DNA from: JACJYE01 sp964432875
GTDB taxonomy: Bacteria > Bacteroidota > Bacteroidia > Chitinophagales > Saprospiraceae
DNA length: 36,130 nt
Direction of reading: 5' to 3'
Assembly: GCA_964432875.1 (NCBI GenBank)
Contig: CAYSPJ010000046.1
Span: 1 to 36,130, forward strand
Shown: positions 1 to 8,802 of the stretch, piece by piece
Numbering within the stretch: position 1 is the first letter of the stretch
Layout of the letters: the number at the start of each line of letters is the position of its first letter
The notes under the pieces: model-generated
The model's database searches: none
What the model saw: the letters and a program-made list of their open reading frames with translations, nothing else
Told to the model about the DNA's origin: nothing
Position numbers and translations under genes: made by a program

Positions 1-373
1 CCGTGAGCATCCGTGAAATCCGTGGCAAACAACCTCTTGGCGCGCCTGGAGGGCAATTCACTTGGGCTCCCCCCTATCGCGGTTCTTTGAGCAAATCCGA
101 GGGGACAAACTCTTTAAACCAAAGGTATTGCCCTGAAGGAGCGCAAAACAAATCAGCCTTCTTATTTTAATACTTACACCAAACCTTTTTTCACTTTCTG
201 CAACTATTCAGGGCAAAAACCTTGCAAATTAAAAAACAGTCGTATTTTTCGGCATGAGTTTCGCTGGAGTTCAAAAAAGCGTTTCCCCAAACATCGGCGA
301 ATGCAAAATCCGCCACTCGCGGCCTCCAGCTTTTCATCCATAAAAAACCGTAACATTACGACAATATATCTTT
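1..373. other. Non-coding leader upstream of the DUF1549/DUF1501 gene block
   Basis: No open frame with coding character is visible. The first 26 bases contain a short tandem-like motif, CCGTGAGCAT followed by CCGTGAAATCCGTGGC, of a kind that recurs in inverted orientation near 8633-8648. The right part becomes AT-rich, as expected for a promoter region, and ends a few bases before the start codon at 374. Confidence 0.6.
222..250 (+). promoter_or_regulatory. Possible Bacteroidota-type promoter for the five-gene block
   Basis: TTG at 222-224 is followed 18 bases later by TATTTTTC at 243-250. The known Bacteroidota sigma factor consensus is TTG, about 19 bases, then TAnnTTTG, so the -7 element matches seven of eight positions. 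It would give a leader of roughly 115 bases before the gene starting at 374. It is judged by eye and could be chance in an AT-rich spacer. Confidence 0.3.
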
Positions 374-2656
374 ATGGCAGGGTATAAATACACGATATTC
401 ATCGGCTTACTTTTGCTCTATTGCTGCTCAGGCTTTTCTGATCAGGCGGGAGTGATCTCCTACAACACCCACATCCGGCCGATACTCTCGGATAAATGTT
501 TTACCTGCCACGGGCCTGATGCCAATCAACGCCAATCAGGGTACAGGCTCGATACCGAAGCGGGGGCTTTTGCGGCTTTGAAAGACGAAACCGACAAATA
601 CGGCCTGGTGCCTGGGCATCCAGAATTGTCTGAGGTATTCTTGCGTATCAGCGCCACGGATCCCGACTATGTGATGCCTCCCCCCGAATCCAATTTATCG
701 CTCACCGCTGATGAGATCGCCCTTATCAAACAATGGATTGCCCAAGGGGCACCGTACCAGCCACACTGGGCTTTCATCCCCATTGAAAAACCCGCGCTGC
801 CGAGGGTGAAAAACAAAAAATGGCCCCGCAATGAGATCGACTACTTCGTGCTCGATAAAATGAGCCAACAAGGGCTATCGCCCGCTGCTCCCGAAGAAAA
901 GGAAAGGATGCTGCGGCGGCTGATGCACGACATCACGGGGCTGCCGCCTTCGCTCCAGCAGCAGGATGCCTTCCTCAAAGACCAAAGCCCGGATGCTTAC
1001 GAAAAGGCGGTCGATCAGGCCTTGGCCAGTGCGCACTATGGTGAAAAAATGGCCGTGTTGTGGATGGACCTGGCACGTTATGCCGATAGCCACGGCTATC
1101 AGGATGATGGCTTACGTACCATGTGGCCCTGGAGGGATTGGGTCATCCATGCCTTCAATAGCAATTACGATTATAAAAAATTCATCACCTGGCAACTGGC
1201 AGGGGATTTGGTGCCCGAAAAAAGCAAGGAGACCATCCTGGCTACTGGTTTCAACCGCAACCACAAAATCACCCAGGAAGGCGGCGTCATCGACGAAGAA
1301 TACAGGGTGGAATATGTGGCAGACCGCACCAATACCTTCAGCAAAGGCTTGTTGGCCATGACCTTCGAATGCGCCAAATGCCACGACCACAAATACGACC
1401 CGATTTCGCAAAAAGACTATTATGCAACCTTCGCTTTCTTCAATCAGGTCAATGAAAAAGGGCTGGTCGGAGATATCTCTCTGGCATCGCTGGCGGATCC
1501 GCCATACCTGACCATCACCAATGAAGATAAAGCGTCCATCCTGGCCTTCATCAGCAAAGCAGACACGATGGATGTGCGGGTCATGATCATGAAAGACAGC
1601 TCGGTGGTGCGCCCGACCTACGTCCTCGATCGCGGCTTGTACGACCGCAGATTGGAAGAAGTAGAGCCCTCGACCCCGGAGTCGATCTTAAAATTTGACG
1701 CAGCAAAATACGACAAAAACCGGCACGGGCTGGCGCAGTGGATGTTCGATGACCAAAACCCTTTGACGGCGAGGGTATTTGTCAACTTGATGTGGCAAGA
1801 GTTTTTCGGCAACGGCATCGTAAAAACGAGCGGCGACTTTGGCTTGCAGGGCGACTTGCCGACCCATCCGGAATTGTTGGATTGGCTGGCCTGGGATTTC
1901 AAGGCTCATGGTTGGGATATCAAGCGGCTGGTCAAACAAATCGTGATGTCTTCCACCTACCGGCAGTCCAGCGCTGTTCACCAAGCGAGCCTGGCCAAAG
2001 ACCCTGAAAACGTCTATTTATCCAGGGGCCCCCGGCATAAACTCAACGCGGAGCTGCTCAAAGACCATATCCTGGCCAGCAGCGGGCTGCTCCATACCGA
2101 GATAGGCGGCCCCAGCGTCAAACCATACCAGCCCAAAGGGCTTTGGGAAGCAGCTACCTCCGGCCGCGGCCAGCTGGCCACCTACGTGCAAGACCATGGC
2201 ACCAGCCTCTACCGGCGCGGCTTGTACCATTTCATCAAGCGCACGGTGCCGCCGCCATCCATGCTGATTTTTGATGCCTCCAACCGAGACCAGTGCGAAG
2301 TCAGAAGGTCCAATACGAATACGCCGCTCCAGGCCCTGGTGATGATGAACGATGTGCAGGTCCTGGAGGCCGCCGCCTATTTGGCCGGGCAATTGTGCCA
2401 AGGACAAGGCAGCCCGGAGGGCAGGATTGAAACCGCCTTCAGGAGGATCGTCTGCCGCCGGCCCAACCCCAAAGAGCAAAGCCTGCTCCTCGATTACTAC
2501 CAGAGCAATTTGATGGCCATGACCGAAGAAAAAGCGGAGCAGCTGCTCTCGGCCGGCGAGTCGAAGCATGAAAACCTGGCCGACCTGACCGCAACAGCAA
2601 GCCTGATGCAGACCATACAATTGATTTATAACCTGGAAGAAAGCAGCATAAGATGA
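374..2656 (+). CDS. Planctomycete-type cytochrome c / DUF1549 / DUF1553 protein
   Basis: An exported 760-residue protein with a hydrophobic N-terminal segment (about residues 7-18) that could be a signal peptide. A planctomycete cytochrome C domain follows, with heme-binding CFTCH at 42-46 and a likely methionine ligand in MPPPES at 100. DUF1549 (about 145-355) contains its hallmark second CxxCH, CAKCHDHKYDPI from residue 333. DUF1553 (about 440-720) has the typical segments RVFVNLMWQEFFG and SNTNTPLQALVMMND. The LamG-like domain often found between these parts in planctomycete relatives seems absent, so this is a short form. The biochemical role of the family is not established; electron transfer or surface polysaccharide processing has been suggested from context. 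The stop codon overlaps the next start as ATGA, so translation is probably coupled to the DUF1501 gene. Confidence 0.9.
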   Translation: MAGYKYTIFIGLLLLYCCSGFSDQAGVISYNTHIRPILSDKCFTCHGPDANQRQSGYRLDTEAGAFAALKDETDKYGLVPGHPELSEVFLRISATDPDYVMPPPESNLSLTADEIALIKQWIAQGAPYQPHWAFIPIEKPALPRVKNKKWPRNEIDYFVLDKMSQQGLSPAAPEEKERMLRRLMHDITGLPPSLQQQDAFLKDQSPDAYEKAVDQALASAHYGEKMAVLWMDLARYADSHGYQDDGLRTMWPWRDWVIHAFNSNYDYKKFITWQLAGDLVPEKSKETILATGFNRNHKITQEGGVIDEEYRVEYVADRTNTFSKGLLAMTFECAKCHDHKYDPISQKDYYATFAFFNQVNEKGLVGDISLASLADPPYLTITNEDKASILAFISKADTMDVRVMIMKDSSVVRPTYVLDRGLYDRRLEEVEPSTPESILKFDAAKYDKNRHGLAQWMFDDQNPLTARVFVNLMWQEFFGNGIVKTSGDFGLQGDLPTHPELLDWLAWDFKAHGWDIKRLVKQIVMSSTYRQSSAVHQASLAKDPENVYLSRGPRHKLNAELLKDHILASSGLLHTEIGGPSVKPYQPKGLWEAATSGRGQLATYVQDHGTSLYRRGLYHFIKRTVPPPSMLIFDASNRDQCEVRRSNTNTPLQALVMMNDVQVLEAAAYLAGQLCQGQGSPEGRIETAFRRIVCRRPNPKEQSLLLDYYQSNLMAMTEEKAEQLLSAGESKHENLADLTATASLMQTIQLIYNLEESSIR

Positions 2657-4110
2657 GTAACCCTTTTTTTGAAAACAGGCTCAACATCAACCGGAGGCAC
2701 TTTCTGGGCAAGATGAGCATTGGCCTTGGCAGCCTGGCGCTTGGTTCCTTATTGATTAAGGATATTTTTAAAAACGAACAGGATGCACTGTTGGATAGCA
2801 TCCAGCTGGGGCTGCCGCACTTTGCGCCCAAAGCCAAGCGCGTCATTTATCTTTTTCAGAATGGGGCCCCTTCGCAGTTGGAAAGCTTTGACTACAAGCC
2901 TGCCTTGACGAAGATGTTTGGGCAGGACCTGCCCGAATCTATCCGGGATGGGCAGCGGCTCACCGGCATGACCGCCGGGCAGGAATCATTCCCGCTGGTG
3001 GGCTCTTACTTCCCGTTTAAACAGTACGGGCAGTCGGGCGCCTGGGTAAGCGACCTGTTCCCCAATATTGCCAAAATAGTGGATGATATTTGCATCATCA
3101 AATCGATGCATACCGAAGCGATCAACCACGACCCCGCCCTTACCTTCATGCAGACCGGGGCGCAGCAGGGCAACCGCCCCAGCATGGGGGCCTGGTTGAG
3201 CTACGGGCTGGGGTCTGAAAACCAAAACCTGCCCGCCTACTGCGTCCTGCTCTCCAAAGGCAAAGGCAATGGGCAAGGGGTATACTCCAAGCTTTGGACC
3301 AATGGGTTCCTCGACAGCGTGCACCAGGGCGTGCAATTTAGCAATAGCGAAGAGCGGGTCTTATACCTCAACGATCAGGATGGCATCACCAGAGAAGACC
3401 GCCGGAAAATGCTGGACAAGCTCAATGAGCTCAATGAATTGAGCTATCAGGACCTGGGCGATCCCGAGATAAAGACCAAAATCGAGCAATATGAACTTGC
3501 CTACCGCATGCAAACGGCCGTGCCCGAAGTGACCGACCTCTCCAAAGAGCCAGATTCGGTCATTAAAATGTACGGCCCCGATTGTTTAATCCCCGGCACC
3601 TATGCCAGCAACTGCCTTTTGGCGCGAAAACTGTCGGAATCAGGTGTCCGGTTTGTACAAATCTACCATCAAGGCTGGGACCAGCACGTCAATTTGGTGG
3701 GCGAAATGCCCGGGCAAGCCAAAGATGTAGACCGGGCGTCCGCCGCCTTGGTGCAAGACCTGAAACAACGAGGCTTGCTGGATGAAACCCTGGTCATCTG
3801 GGGCGGAGAATTCGGGCGCACCAATTATTGCCAGGGCCCTTTGTCGGCCGAAAGCTATGGCAGAGACCACCACCCCCGGGCCTATTCCATCTGGATGGCC
3901 GGCGGCGGCGTAAAACCCGGCATCGTCTATGGCGAAACGGATGAGTTTGGGTACAACATCACCGCGAACCCCGTGCATGTCAATGACTTCCATGCCACCG
4001 TCCTCCATCTGCTGGGCTTGGACCATGAAAAGCTCATTTATAAACACCTCGGGCGGAGGTACCGGCTTACGGATGTGGCCGGCGAAGTGGTCAAAAATAT
4101 CATTGCCTGA
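2653..4110 (+). CDS. Tat-exported DUF1501 protein
   Basis: A 485-residue DUF1501 protein. The N-terminus carries a twin-arginine motif (NRRHFLGKMS, residues 14-23) followed by a hydrophobic stretch, so export as a folded, probably metal-containing protein is likely. Conserved segments near the C-terminus are WGGEFGRT, GRDHHPRAYS, WMAGGGVKPG, and a histidine-rich NDFHATVLHLLGLDH. These fit the alkaline phosphatase / sulfatase-like fold to which DUF1501 belongs, where aspartates and histidines bind metal. DUF1501 genes nearly always sit beside DUF1549/DUF1553 genes, as here, which suggests that the two products act together. It overlaps its upstream neighbour by four bases and its downstream neighbour by one. 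The substrate is unknown. Confidence 0.9.
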   Translation: MSNPFFENRLNINRRHFLGKMSIGLGSLALGSLLIKDIFKNEQDALLDSIQLGLPHFAPKAKRVIYLFQNGAPSQLESFDYKPALTKMFGQDLPESIRDGQRLTGMTAGQESFPLVGSYFPFKQYGQSGAWVSDLFPNIAKIVDDICIIKSMHTEAINHDPALTFMQTGAQQGNRPSMGAWLSYGLGSENQNLPAYCVLLSKGKGNGQGVYSKLWTNGFLDSVHQGVQFSNSEERVLYLNDQDGITREDRRKMLDKLNELNELSYQDLGDPEIKTKIEQYELAYRMQTAVPEVTDLSKEPDSVIKMYGPDCLIPGTYASNCLLARKLSESGVRFVQIYHQGWDQHVNLVGEMPGQAKDVDRASAALVQDLKQRGLLDETLVIWGGEFGRTNYCQGPLSAESYGRDHHPRAYSIWMAGGGVKPGIVYGETDEFGYNITANPVHVNDFHATVLHLLGLDHEKLIYKHLGRRYRLTDVAGEVVKNIIA

Positions 4111-6257
4111 TGGAGCTGACCAAGAAGATAGTCGCCAATACCAATTTGGGGCTGGCCGTGCTGTTGGTCTTTTTGTATCTTTTCGACCAAAACATCAGCC
4201 TGCCGGGATGGCTCATGCCACTGGGCAGGATGCATCCGCTGCTCCTGCATTTGCCCATCGGCATGTTTACCCTGGCGGTCATCTTGTTCCTGTTCCGCAG
4301 CCAGTTGGAAAAGAAGAGCCTGGAAAGCATCCTGGGGTTTATCCTGAGCCTGACTGCTTTGACGGCATTGGCCTCCGCCCTGGCTGGTTTGTTTTTGGCA
4401 GCCGAGCCAGGGGCCTATGCCGCTGATGAGCTAGCCTTACACCAAAATAGCGGCATGGCATTTGCCCTGGGGGTTTATATCCTGGCATCGTTTTACCCTG
4501 CCTGGCCCGCCGTATTAACTTCAATCGGTTTGCTGCTCAATCTGGGCCTGATGGTTTTTGCCGGGCACCAGGGCGCAAGCATCACTCATGGCAAAGATTT
4601 TCTATTCCCTGCCCCAAGCGGAGCGGGCACCATCGCTATCGAGGGGAACACCATCGCCTACAGCGCGCTTATCCAGCCTATCTTCGACCAAAAATGCGTT
4701 TCCTGCCATAAGCCCACCAAGTCAAAGGGAGATTTAGTGCTGGCAGACTCTTCTTCGGTCATCCAGGGGGGTAAAAATGGCCGCTTGTTCATCGCCGGCC
4801 AGCCAGAGCTAAGCCTTCTTTGGCAACGGATATCGCTACCTCTATCCGCTGAAGAGCACATGCCGCCTGATGGGAAGCCCCAACTGACCCAAGAGGAAAT
4901 GGAAACCCTCCGCTATTGGATCCTATCGGGCGCGTCCTTTAGCCAAACCATCAATGCGTATAGCGAGCAGGACTCGTTCTACATCATCGCCAACCGCCTG
5001 CTGCAACGCCAGGCCGAAATGGTGAAAAACTATACTTTCCCCCCAGCTTCCCCGGCTGATATCGAAGCGCTGAACACCTCGTACCGCGCACTTCATGTGC
5101 TGCATCGCCATAGCCCGGCCTTGCAGGCAACCTACTTCCTGGCCAGTGCTTTTAGTGCCGAAAAATTGGTTGAACTGACCAAGGTAAAAGGCCAGCTCAT
5201 CAGCCTCAACCTCAACAATATGCCCGTTGAGGACAAAGACCTGGACCTCATCGCCAAGTTTACGGAATTGGAAAAGCTGGCGCTGAACGGCACTAAAATC
5301 ACCAGCCGAGGCGTCGAAAAACTGCAGCAATTGCCCAAGCTAGAGCATCTCTCCCTGGTCAATACGGCGGTGAGCAAGGATATCGAACCTTACTTTGCAG
5401 GCATGAAGGCTTTGAATAAGCTGTTCCTCTCCGACACCAGAATCTCAGCTGATGATATCGCCGCCTGGCAGAAAAAATACCCGCAGATCTCCTTTTTCTA
5501 TACGCAGCCCGACAGCGTGCTGGCGGAATTGTCTCCGCCCATTTTAGAAAATGAAAATACCGTCATTAGCGCTGATGAGGCGATAAGCCTGACTCACCCT
5601 ATCACCGGGGTTATGATCAAATACACCACTGATGGCAGCCTGCCAGACAGTACAAAGGGCATGGTATATCAACAGCCCTTCAAAATAAACAGCGCCATCG
5701 ATATCCAAACCATCGCCTTCAAAGACGGCTGGCAGCCTAGCGAACCCATCACTTACAATATTTTCATGAAAGGCAACCCGCCCGAAAAGTGCCGGATCAA
5801 CACGACGCCCTCCGATCAATATCCAGGCACGGGGGCCTCCACCTTTACTAATGGCGAAAGAGCCCCCATCACCAACCTCAAGGATCAAAACTGGATCGCA
5901 TTCAGAGCGGCGCCTTTTTCGGCAACCTTCTCCTACCCTACGGCTAAGGCTATCCAGAAAATCTCTTTTGGCTATGCCCTACACGTGCCACAATACGTCT
6001 TTGCCCCTACCTGGATCAAAGTCTATGCCGGGCATAGTGCCGAGAACATGAGCTTGCAAAAACAGGTCAACCTCCCACCATTCGACCTTAAAAACAAGGA
6101 CCAGGTAAAGCTGGAAGCCGTGCATATCCCCCTGGAAGGGAAACCATTTACACATTTCAGGATAGAAGCTCAAAACCTGCCCGTCATCCCCAGTTGGCAT
6201 CCCGGGAAAGGCGAAAAAGGTTGGTTGTTTATTGACGAAATATTCTTTTACGAATGA
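4110..6257 (+). CDS. Membrane-anchored cytochrome c with leucine-rich repeats and chitobiase-like C-terminal domain
   Basis: A 715-residue multidomain protein. Residues 10-155 form about five membrane segments with the DUF2231-like signature MHPLLLHLPIGMF (41-53). A planctomycete-type cytochrome c domain follows, with CVSCH at 196-200 and the later EEHMPPDGKP providing a likely methionine ligand. About four 24-residue leucine-rich repeats span residues 363-460. A chitobiase/beta-hexosaminidase C-terminal-like segment (about 476-552, containing IKYTTDGSLPDS) leads to a final beta-rich domain of about 160 residues ending in IPSWHPG...WLFIDE. That tail is clearly related to the one in the small gene starting at 7281. 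The domains after the membrane part should face the periplasm. It probably anchors the module to the membrane and carries its second cytochrome; electron transfer is inference. Confidence 0.85.
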   Translation: MELTKKIVANTNLGLAVLLVFLYLFDQNISLPGWLMPLGRMHPLLLHLPIGMFTLAVILFLFRSQLEKKSLESILGFILSLTALTALASALAGLFLAAEPGAYAADELALHQNSGMAFALGVYILASFYPAWPAVLTSIGLLLNLGLMVFAGHQGASITHGKDFLFPAPSGAGTIAIEGNTIAYSALIQPIFDQKCVSCHKPTKSKGDLVLADSSSVIQGGKNGRLFIAGQPELSLLWQRISLPLSAEEHMPPDGKPQLTQEEMETLRYWILSGASFSQTINAYSEQDSFYIIANRLLQRQAEMVKNYTFPPASPADIEALNTSYRALHVLHRHSPALQATYFLASAFSAEKLVELTKVKGQLISLNLNNMPVEDKDLDLIAKFTELEKLALNGTKITSRGVEKLQQLPKLEHLSLVNTAVSKDIEPYFAGMKALNKLFLSDTRISADDIAAWQKKYPQISFFYTQPDSVLAELSPPILENENTVISADEAISLTHPITGVMIKYTTDGSLPDSTKGMVYQQPFKINSAIDIQTIAFKDGWQPSEPITYNIFMKGNPPEKCRINTTPSDQYPGTGASTFTNGERAPITNLKDQNWIAFRAAPFSATFSYPTAKAIQKISFGYALHVPQYVFAPTWIKVYAGHSAENMSLQKQVNLPPFDLKNKDQVKLEAVHIPLEGKPFTHFRIEAQNLPVIPSWHPGKGEKGWLFIDEIFFYE

Positions 6258-7288
6258 TGGACAGAAGACACTTCATCCTGGATTTGTCGCTGCTCTGTGC
6301 CGGCGCGCTCACCTTTGGCCCGTGGCCGGCGGGGCGGGGCAGAGAGCTCGTATTCGGGCATCATGATAAAAAATATACCTGGGATAAAAAATGGCCTGAA
6401 CTCCAGGCTTCGAGGCCTTTCCTCAAAGATTGCCACGAGATGGTGTTTACCCATGGCAAAGACCTCATCATGCTCACCAACGATACCAGGAACAACCTCA
6501 TCGCCTTTGATAAAAAAGGGCAGGTTAAAAGCGCTGGTTGCCACGAATTTCCGGGAGGGCATGGGCTGACCCTCGGCGGTGAGCCCGGCGATGAGTTTTT
6601 GTTGATTACCGATACGGACCGGCATCAGTTTTTCAAAACAAGCCTGGATGGCAAAATCATCCAGTCCTGGGATTATCCTGCAGATACCGGTAAGTATGCA
6701 AGCCCCGCCTCGTTCATCCCCACGGAGACGGCCGCCGCTCCCGATGGTAGTATCTATGTGGCAGACGGCTACGGCGCTCAATACATCACCCACTATGATA
6801 AAGATGGGCACCTCAAAAACGTATTCGGTGGCCGCGGGGAAGGCGATGAACACCTGGACAATGCCCATGGCATTTGCATCGATTACCGCCAGGAAGCCCC
6901 CACGCTGATCGTCACCGACAGGAATAGATGTTGTTTCAAGCGTTATACGCTGGAAGGGGAATACCTGGGGAAAATATCCATCCCCGGCGCCAACGTCTGC
7001 CGGCCGGTCATCAAGGGCGATTACCTCTATGCCGCCGTGCTCACCTCCGACCATACCGGCAATGCCAATACGGGCTTTGTCATCATCCTGGATAAAAACA
7101 ACCAGTTGGTATCTGCCATTGCCGGGGCAACCCCCAAGTATGTAGACGGCATTTGCCAAAACATGTACCAGGCCATCCAGCTCTTCCGCCACCCGCATGA
7201 CGTCGTGGTCGATGATGAAGATAACCTCTATGTATGCCAGTGGAACAGCGGCCAGGTTATGCCTTATAAATTTGCCCCGTATGTATAG
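6254..7288 (+). CDS. Exported NHL/SMP-30-like six-bladed beta-propeller protein
   Basis: A 344-residue protein whose N-terminus MMDRRHFILDLSLLCAG resembles a twin-arginine signal. The rest shows blade-like repeats such as NNLIAFDKKGQV, DGSIYVADGYGAQYITHYDKDG, TLIVTDRNRCCFKRYTLEGEYLG and HPHDVVVDDEDNLYVCQWNSGQV, typical of NHL / six-bladed beta-propeller proteins. Such propellers serve as binding scaffolds, lactonases or lyases; no particular enzyme signature is evident, so no substrate is assigned. It starts inside the end of the preceding gene (ATGA overlap) and overlaps the next by eight bases. A 360-codon open frame on the opposite strand is a shadow of this gene. Confidence 0.85.
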   Translation: MMDRRHFILDLSLLCAGALTFGPWPAGRGRELVFGHHDKKYTWDKKWPELQASRPFLKDCHEMVFTHGKDLIMLTNDTRNNLIAFDKKGQVKSAGCHEFPGGHGLTLGGEPGDEFLLITDTDRHQFFKTSLDGKIIQSWDYPADTGKYASPASFIPTETAAAPDGSIYVADGYGAQYITHYDKDGHLKNVFGGRGEGDEHLDNAHGICIDYRQEAPTLIVTDRNRCCFKRYTLEGEYLGKISIPGANVCRPVIKGDYLYAAVLTSDHTGNANTGFVIILDKNNQLVSAIAGATPKYVDGICQNMYQAIQLFRHPHDVVVDDEDNLYVCQWNSGQVMPYKFAPYV

Positions 7289-8051
7289 CGTGCTTACCCT
7301 CCTATTCGTGGCCGCCTTACCCGTCGTCACATTGCTTGGGCAGCCACTGCAACTCAGCCCCCCAAGGGTAAATATTGGCCGGGCGATGCTGTCCGGAGAA
7401 GCCCTTGCTCTGGTTTATGATTTCAGGATGGAAGGCGCCCTCATCCGATATACCACCGACGGCACCATGCCCAATGAGTCTTCGGCCGCCTATGAGGACA
7501 CCCTCTACATCACTACCCCCTCCTCTATCCAGGCACGTGCTTTTCATCCCGATTTCCTGCCTTCGGCTGTCGTAGCGTCCAGCTTCGTCCTGCCGGGCAC
7601 AAAAATAGCCGAGTGCCGCATCAACCCACCCGCCCCCGCCTATCCGGGCGATGGCGCTGCCACGCTTCACGACCATCAATTTGGCGCATCGGACTTTAAA
7701 AAGGGATATATCGGCTACACGGAGCAGGCTTTGATTGCTGAAATCCGCTTTTCCAAAAAGCAAAAAATCCAGAAAGTCAAGGCCTCCTATTTAGTCAATC
7801 AGGGCGCATGGATTTTTGAGCCCGCGCACATCATCGTTGCGGATGGAAAAGGGCGCGTCCTTGCGCGCTACGATTTGCCTCAAGCGGGCCGCGAAAGCCC
7901 CGCTCAAAACCATATTGCTGAAATCAGCTTCCCAGCCCAGAGGCATAAGCATATCCAGGTGGCGGTGACGCCTTTGGCGGCTATCCCTTCCTGGCACCCG
8001 GGCAGCGGCAATCCTGCCTGGTTGTTTGTGGATGAGGTGTGGGTGGAGTAA
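7281..8051 (+). CDS. Secreted protein with chitobiase-like and discoidin-like domains, paralogous to the tail of the cytochrome protein at 4110-6257
   Basis: The ATG at 7281 was chosen because it begins a clean signal peptide (MYSVLTLLFVAALPVVTLLG) and overlaps the upstream stop by eight bases, giving 256 residues; the frame stays open further upstream only within the preceding gene. Residues about 22-95 form a chitobiase/hexosaminidase C-terminal-like segment with IRYTTDGTMPNES. Residues about 100-256 form a beta-rich domain beginning ECRINPP and ending IPSWHPGSGN...WLFVDEVWVE. Both parts parallel, in the same order, the C-terminal half of the membrane cytochrome protein two genes upstream, but without its membrane, heme or leucine-rich parts. 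It may bind the same ligand in soluble form; the ligand, possibly a glycan, is inference. Confidence 0.8.
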   Translation: MYSVLTLLFVAALPVVTLLGQPLQLSPPRVNIGRAMLSGEALALVYDFRMEGALIRYTTDGTMPNESSAAYEDTLYITTPSSIQARAFHPDFLPSAVVASSFVLPGTKIAECRINPPAPAYPGDGAATLHDHQFGASDFKKGYIGYTEQALIAEIRFSKKQKIQKVKASYLVNQGAWIFEPAHIIVADGKGRVLARYDLPQAGRESPAQNHIAEISFPAQRHKHIQVAVTPLAAIPSWHPGSGNPAWLFVDEVWVE

Positions 8052-8440
8052 GTATCCGCGCTTCGTGGGCCGTAAATGAGGATTTTGAGGACGAGCGTAA
8101 CGCAGCTATCGGACTATAAAGACAGACACTAGGTAGGTGGACAAGGGGGCGCAACTTAGTACTATGTCCTGCTAGTCCGGCCAGCTAACGACTGGGTATC
8201 TGCGCGAAACGCTTTCGAGTTGAAAGCCCGGCCAGCATTATTGCGACAGGCTGCTAGGCATAAAAGCGCTGGGCTTCCTGCTACAAAGCCTCTAACCAGG
8301 CTATGGTTTTGCCTCTTTTCCTTGAAAAAAGACAAATGAAAATATTGCCGAAAGCAATGTGCCGATGCTTCGCTTGGAAGAAAGCATTGGAGGGCGAAGC
8401 TACTCCCCTTGCCTCCTTTCTCCGGCCCCGCCCTTGGCAT

Positions 8441-8472
8441 GTGAGGGTCTGGCACCCAGGCCAGCCCCTCAC
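8441..8472. repeat. Inverted repeat in the non-coding spacer
   Basis: GTGAGGGTCTGG (8441-8452) pairs with CCAGCCCCTCAC (8461-8472) at 11 of 12 positions around an 8-base loop. No T-run follows, so it is not a typical intrinsic terminator. Its role is unknown. Confidence 0.5.
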
Positions 8473-8632
8473 TAATCCCCGGACCCAGCGATGCACACGA
8501 GCGCAAAGCCACCTTTTATCCCAGTCATCCGTTAAGTTGAAGACAATATACTCCCCGCTCACCCCCTCACCAATGCCAAGCCTGCTGAGCCACGCAAAAA
8601 GCCGCTGGTGCGGCGTAGGCCTATCCAAGTTA

Positions 8633-8648
8633 GCCACAGATTTTGCGG
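8633..8648 (+). repeat. Short dispersed repeat, inverted relative to the copy at 11-26
   Basis: GCCACAGATTTTGCGG here matches the reverse complement of bases 11-26 (GCCACGGATTTCACGG) at 13 of 16 positions. The two copies bracket the five-gene block in opposite orientation. Similar short intergenic motifs seem common in Bacteroidota genomes, so this need not mark mobility. Confidence 0.4.
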
Positions 8649-8778
8649 GTTTGCACAGAGCGGCCTGAGGGCAGCGTGTGGGATTTGCGCGGATTTTTAC
8701 GCATTAGCCGCACGGTAGATTTGCATTGGACATCACACAGGGCGTTTAGCCCATATCAGTTGCAACCGCAATCCCAGG

Positions 8779-8794
8779 GGTGACAAAAATCACC
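8779..8794. promoter_or_regulatory. Crp-like operator dyad upstream of ccoS
   Basis: GGTGA, six bases, TCACC: the core GTGA-N6-TCAC is that of Crp-type binding sites. Its centre is 23 bp upstream of the centre of the FNR-like dyad at 8803-8816, about two helical turns. Assigned by eye from known Crp/Fnr-family consensus sequences. Confidence 0.5.
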
Positions 8795-8802
8795 TTTCCC
8801 GC

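Larger units (their letters stand above)
8052..8778. other. Non-coding spacer between the DUF1501 block and the cbb3 oxidase operon
   Basis: More than 700 bases with no convincing gene. The open frames of 116-121 codons seen on both strands overlap one another, have proline/arginine-rich junk composition and resemble no family. The stretch contains an imperfect 12-bp stem (GTGAGGGTCTGG at 8441-8452 against CCAGCCCCTCAC at 8461-8472), a small GCCGC/GCGGC hairpin near 8601, and a motif related to one at the window start (8633-8648). It may be a decayed region or a site of past rearrangement. Confidence 0.55.

Noticed and set aside
6248..7330. 360-codon open frame on the minus strand opposite the beta-propeller gene
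   Set aside because: The plus-strand gene has clear NHL-type repeats, a signal peptide and overlapping neighbours. The antisense frame has no family pattern and arises from GC-rich codon use.
8303..8668. 121-codon plus-strand frame in the spacer before ccoS
   Set aside because: It overlaps two minus-strand frames of equal size, contains an inverted repeat, and has no recognisable domain or start context.
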